64,000 nucleotides of DNA, from contig OZ242189.1 in NCBI GenBank assembly GCA_965205725.1, positions 3,038,001 to 3,102,000 on the forward strand. Direction: 5' to 3'. Origin of the DNA: G965205725 sp965205725. Lineage in GTDB: Bacteria > Pseudomonadota > Gammaproteobacteria > Pseudomonadales > Halieaceae. Shown piece by piece: positions 60,277 through 64,000 of this stretch. The notes beneath the pieces were generated by a model. It saw nothing but the letters and a program-made list of their open reading frames with translations, was not told where the DNA came from and ran no database searches. The position numbers and the translations under genes are program-made. Each line of letters opens with the position of its first letter. The stretch's first letter is position 1.

Positions 60277-60534
60277 ATGCCTAATACCGCCCACAGAACC
60301 AACATTGTTTTGGATGAAAATATCGTGCAGGAAGCACTCAAACTCAGCCACATAAAAACCAAACGGGAGTTGATTGATGTGGCCCTAAAGGAATTTGTGC
60401 AAAACCACAGAAAAAAAACAACTTTAGACGAATTGCTGGACTCGCTGGATGGAGAAAGTCCTTTTTTTGAAGGATACGACTACAAGGCTTTACGAGTTAA
60501 TCCGCATTTGCCGGACGACAGCGAATGTATCTAG
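60277..60534 (+). CDS. vapB: VapB-family antitoxin
   Basis: 85 residues from the ATG at 60277, chosen because AAGGAGAT lies seven bases upstream. RTNIVLDENIVQEALKLSHI and KTKRELIDVALKEFVQ form the ribbon-helix-helix DNA-binding domain of VapB (DUF2191-like) antitoxins. The acidic C-terminus (LDSLDGESPFFEGYDYKALR) should wrap around the toxin. It overlaps vapC by ten bases. It is expected to repress its own promoter together with the toxin. Confidence 0.87.
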   Translation: MPNTAHRTNIVLDENIVQEALKLSHIKTKRELIDVALKEFVQNHRKKTTLDELLDSLDGESPFFEGYDYKALRVNPHLPDDSECI

Positions 60535-60923
60535 CCGACACCTCAATCTGGATTGATATATTCAATAACAATTCCACAAAAAACATCAAAGAATTGTTTG
60601 AATCGCAACAAATCGCACTTACTCCAGAAATTTATTTTGAGATTCTGCAAGGTTGTAAGAATTTTTCATTATTTAACAAACTCAAACAGATTTTACTTGA
60701 GCAAACTTTTTATCACCTGAAAGACGATAAAAAAAGTTACGAAGAGGCGGCACTAATCTACTGCAAATGTCGTAAAAAAGGCATCACCATTCGTTCAAGC
60801 ACTGATTGCCTGGTCGCCCAATGTGCTATTGAGCATGATCTGATTCTGCTGCATAGCGATAAAGATTTTGTACGAATGGCAGGGATTATTCCAACCTTGC
60901 AACAGGAATATACAGGTGACTGA
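60525..60923 (+). CDS. vapC: VapC-family PIN-domain toxin
   Basis: 132 residues. PIN acidic residues in order: YLADTSIWIDIF (Asp 5), YFEILQGCKN (Glu ~40), RSSTDCLVAQCA (Asp ~94) and LHSDKDF (Asp ~115). PIN toxins are Mg-dependent RNases, usually cutting tRNA or rRNA. The pair sits between the helicase and the methyltransferase genes, and the next gene's GTG (60916) overlaps its end by eight bases, so it is physically built into the defence operon. Confidence 0.9.
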   Translation: MYLADTSIWIDIFNNNSTKNIKELFESQQIALTPEIYFEILQGCKNFSLFNKLKQILLEQTFYHLKDDKKSYEEAALIYCKCRKKGITIRSSTDCLVAQCAIEHDLILLHSDKDFVRMAGIIPTLQQEYTGD

Positions 60924-63900
60924 TGAATTATTTGATAAAGCCTACAACCAGAACACCTATCTTGATTTTCTGGCGGACAAATTTACCTTTTCAAAAATTT
61001 TATCGCCCATCGGCATAGACAATGCCGAGGTCAAAAGTTTTGAACGGCTGGGCACTGTTACCACCAAAGACGACAAGGTGCTTCCTGTTTTTGAAATTTA
61101 TGTAAAACCCAACACCCAGCTACAAAGAAACCGCGTGCAGTTGCGCAACTTGGTGGCCAAAGAAATTCAAGCCGAACACGGCGCCCTGGCCGTTTATATT
61201 GATGACCAAAACAAGCAATGGCGGTTTAGCTTTATTGCCATTGAGTACCGCTTAACTGACAAGGGCTTTGGAAAAGATCAAACAGCCAGCAAACGCTTTA
61301 CCTACCTTATTAGGCGAAAACACCCAAACCAGAACCGCAGAGCAACAGTTTGCAACCATTGATAAACAATCAACCCTCGAAGACCTGAAACAAGCCTTTG
61401 CCGTTGAGCCACTCAACAAGGCATTTTATGACGATCTGTATCAATGGTATAAAAAAGCGCAAACGCAGATTGTATTCCCCAATGATGAACACGCAGAAAA
61501 CCACGCCCAAACCAGCCTGATCCGCCTGCTTACCCGCCTGCTGTTCATCTGGTTTATCAAAGAGAAAAATCTGATCAACCCGGATTTGTTTGACAAAGAA
61601 AAACTGAAAACGCTGATTAATTACGACCAGCCCAGCAGCTTTTATAAAGCGATTCTGCAAAACCTGTTTTTCGCCACCTTGAGCACAGAAATCAACAAAC
61701 GTAATTTTAGAAAAGAAGAAGAATTCCAGGGCATAAACAAAGATTATGGCAATCAATACCGTTATCGTTATCACGCTTTGGTAAAGAACGAGGAAAAATG
61801 GAAAGCGTCCTTTAGCCAAACCCCGTTTCTAAACGGCGGCTTGTTTGAAAGTTTGGATACAAAGTTATCCGAATACATATTGGATGAAAATGGTAAGCCC
61901 GTAAAAGACGAGAAAGGTAAGGAAATAATTAACCCGGAACATAAAAAACTGATTGATGAGTGGGATAAAAGCATCCGTCCAGAACAATATGCCATCCGTG
62001 TTGATGGTTTCTCTGATCGCAGCAAAAATAAATTGAAGTTTGATAACAGTCTGTTTTTTAACGCTGATGAAACGGGCCTGATTGACCTGTTCAAACAGTA
62101 TCAATTCACCGTTGAAGAAAGCACCCCTTTGGATATAGAGGTCGCCCTTGACCCCGAGTTACTGGGCAAGGTGTTTGAAAACCTGCTGGCCAGCTATAAC
62201 CCGGAAACAGGACAACAAGCCCGCAAAGCCACCGGCAGTTTTTACACACCACGAGAAATTGTCAGCTATATGGTTGATGAAAGTCTGAAACAATACTTTA
62301 AACAAAACACGGGTTTGGATGAAAGCGAAATAAATAACCTGTTTATCGAAAAAGAAAGCAGGTTGGATGACGAACGAATAAAAACCATTATTCATGCCAT
62401 TGATAATCTGAAAATTCTTGATCCGGCGGTGGGTAGCGGTGCCTATCCGATGGGGATATTACAAAGACTGGTGTTTATCCTGGAAAAAATTGATCCGGAA
62501 AACACCCACTTCAAACAGCAACAAATAAACAAGGCTGAACAAATTCAAGATGAAGCCAGCCGCGATAGCGCCATCGCGGCGATAGAACAGGTTTTTTCAC
62601 GACAAAACCAACATAACGCTTACGGCAAAAAACTCTATTTAATTGAGAATTGCATTTACGGCGTAGACATTCAATCGGTCGCCATCCAGATATGCAAACT
62701 ACGATTTTTTATCAGCCTGACCATTGAGCAAAACCCAAATCCGGACAAAAACGATAATTACGGCATCAAAGCCCTGCCCAATCTGGAAACCCGGTTTATT
62801 GTCGCTAATAGTCTGCTGCCTTTGGGTGAAATGCCAGGGCAAAGGGATCCAGGGGATATCCTGGATTTATTTGACCAAGAAATAGAAAAACTGCAAAACC
62901 AATTAGCCGAAGTCAGGCATGGGCATTTTAGCGCCAAAACGCTAAAAACCAAACGCAAGTATCGAAGACAGGACAAAGCCTTGCGCCAGACAATGCTGGA
63001 AGGACTATCCAAAAACGGCATCACTCCGGGCGTAGAAGCGAGTATGCAAAAAATCGTCCATTGGGATTTATACAATCAAAATTCAGTGGCCGACTGGTTT
63101 AACCCCGAATGGCAATTTGGCGTTAAAAATGGCTTTGATATTGTTATTGGTAACCCGCCCTATATTCAATTGCAAAAAGACGGCGGGCGCTTGGGAAGCC
63201 TTTATCAGAATTGCAATTTCAAGACCTTTGCCAAATCGGGAGACATCTATCAACTGTTCTATGAACGGGGTATGCAATTGCTAACCGATGCGCAGGGCAT
63301 ACTGGCGTTTATTACCTCCAACAGTTGGATGCGTGCCCAATACGGTAAAAAGCTGCGTGGCTTTTTAAGCGCGGAGCACAGCCCCCTGCGCCTGATAGAC
63401 ATGGGCAAAAATGCCTTTGAGGCGATTGTGGATACCAATATATTACTGGCCAGCACAGGCAGGGCGGAACAAGAATTCAAGGCGGTTGACATGGATTCTC
63501 TTGCCGAAAAACAGTTTCCGCCTGCCGAGCACTACTGGTCGGAAATCGAGCCCGCTGATGATGTGGCCTGGAGCATATTGTCGCCGCTTGAGAAAAAGAT
63601 AAAGTCCAGGATTGAACAGTTGGGCACCCCATTAAAAGACTGGGATATTCGTATTTATCGTGGAGTATTAACAGGCTTGAACGACGCCTTTATTATTGAT
63701 ACCGCTAAAAGGGATGAGTTGCTTGCCGCCGACCCAAAATCCGCCGAGATTATTAAACCCATTTTACGCGGCAGGGATGTAGGGCGATATGGGTATAAGT
63801 GGGCGGGGAAGTGGGTTATTGCTACTTTTCCGGCATTAAAAATTGATATTGATCATTATCTAGCCATTAAGAACCACTTATTAAGTTTTGGGAAAGACCG

Positions 63901-64000
63901 ATTGGAGCAAGCAGGAAAGGCATTATCCGATGGCACAAAATCAAGAAAGAAAACAGGCAACAAATGGTTTGAAACCCAGGACCAAATCGGTTACCACACA
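60916..64000 (+). pseudogene. Eco57I-like (type IIG) restriction-modification methyltransferase, frameshifted, cut by window edge
   Basis: Starts GTG at 60916, overlapping vapC. The first 130 residues (DELFDKAYNQNTYLDFLADK onward) run to a frameshift at about 61306: the family continuation LLGENTQTRTAEQQFATIDK is in the +1 frame, while the original frame stops at 61360-61362. From 61307 the frame is open to the last base (898 codons). It has TGSFYTPREIVSYMVDESL, motif I LDPAVGSGAYPMGIL (~62420), and motif IV DIVIGNPPYIQLQKD (~63150), an N6-adenine methyltransferase of the Eco57I class. An N-terminal PD-(D/E)xK nuclease is not obvious. The gene may be inactive, unless the shift is a sequencing error. 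Confidence 0.82.

Overview
The window comes from a gammaproteobacterium, most likely a marine or aquatic heterotroph. The tolC - yqiB(DUF1249) - cpdA - parE order is a gammaproteobacterial housekeeping neighbourhood, the genes mostly carry good Shine-Dalgarno sequences, and coding is dense outside the insertion-sequence belts. The genus cannot be fixed from the sequence alone. No rRNA, tRNA or CRISPR array was seen.

Layout. 1-3.5 kb: start of a nucleotide-sugar gene (rmlA-like, minus) and a plus-strand surface-glycan trio (GT4 glycosyltransferase, methyltransferase, six-hairpin-like protein), facing a second methyltransferase. 4.2-9.0 kb: housekeeping block tolC / yqiB-cpdA-parE. 9.2-16 kb: a graveyard of mobile DNA (an IS481-like element, IS3 and IS1380 remnants, three copies of a ~160-bp non-autonomous element with 5-bp target duplications, a DUF262 stub) that also holds a probable periplasmic ATP-dependent DNA ligase and a MalT-like LuxR regulator.

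16.2-31.2 kb is the most coherent system: a MarR-controlled catabolic regulon. It encodes a glutaryl-CoA-dehydrogenase-like enzyme, a Rid-family protein, an isatin-hydrolase/kynurenine-formamidase-like cyclase, a two-subunit indolepyruvate-oxidoreductase-like 2-oxoacid oxidoreductase, a fused anthraniloyl-CoA monooxygenase/reductase, an SDR, a crotonase-fold enzyme, a second acyl-CoA dehydrogenase, MarR itself, an old-yellow-enzyme relative and a malonyl-CoA-synthetase-like ligase. Near-identical AT-rich palindromes lie in three of its promoter regions. I infer a route isatin -> isatinate -> 2-aminobenzoyl-CoA -> ring-reduced CoA thioester -> beta-oxidation-like steps, in which oxidative decarboxylation replaces an aryl-CoA ligase.

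31.3-44.4 kb: metY-like gene, two SDRs, an MFS carrier, a striking thioredoxin/cytochrome c/copper-monooxygenase/EF-hand fusion, more IS debris, an SDR, an EmrAB-type efflux operon headed by a two-domain MarR fusion, and cysK. 44.5-50.4 kb: second mobile belt (a complete ISNCY-like element, a broken IS5, an IS3 element, an internally deleted IS481-like relic) enclosing a two-motif retropepsin-like protein coupled to a truncated methyltransferase. 50.4-56.6 kb: minus-strand operon of TonB receptor, amidohydrolase, HyuA-like protein and DUF917 protein, suggesting uptake and hydrolysis of a hydantoin-like compound. 56.9-64 kb: a defence module with a PLD-SNF2 helicase, a VapBC toxin-antitoxin pair and an Eco57I-like methyltransferase gene that carries a frameshift and runs off the right edge.
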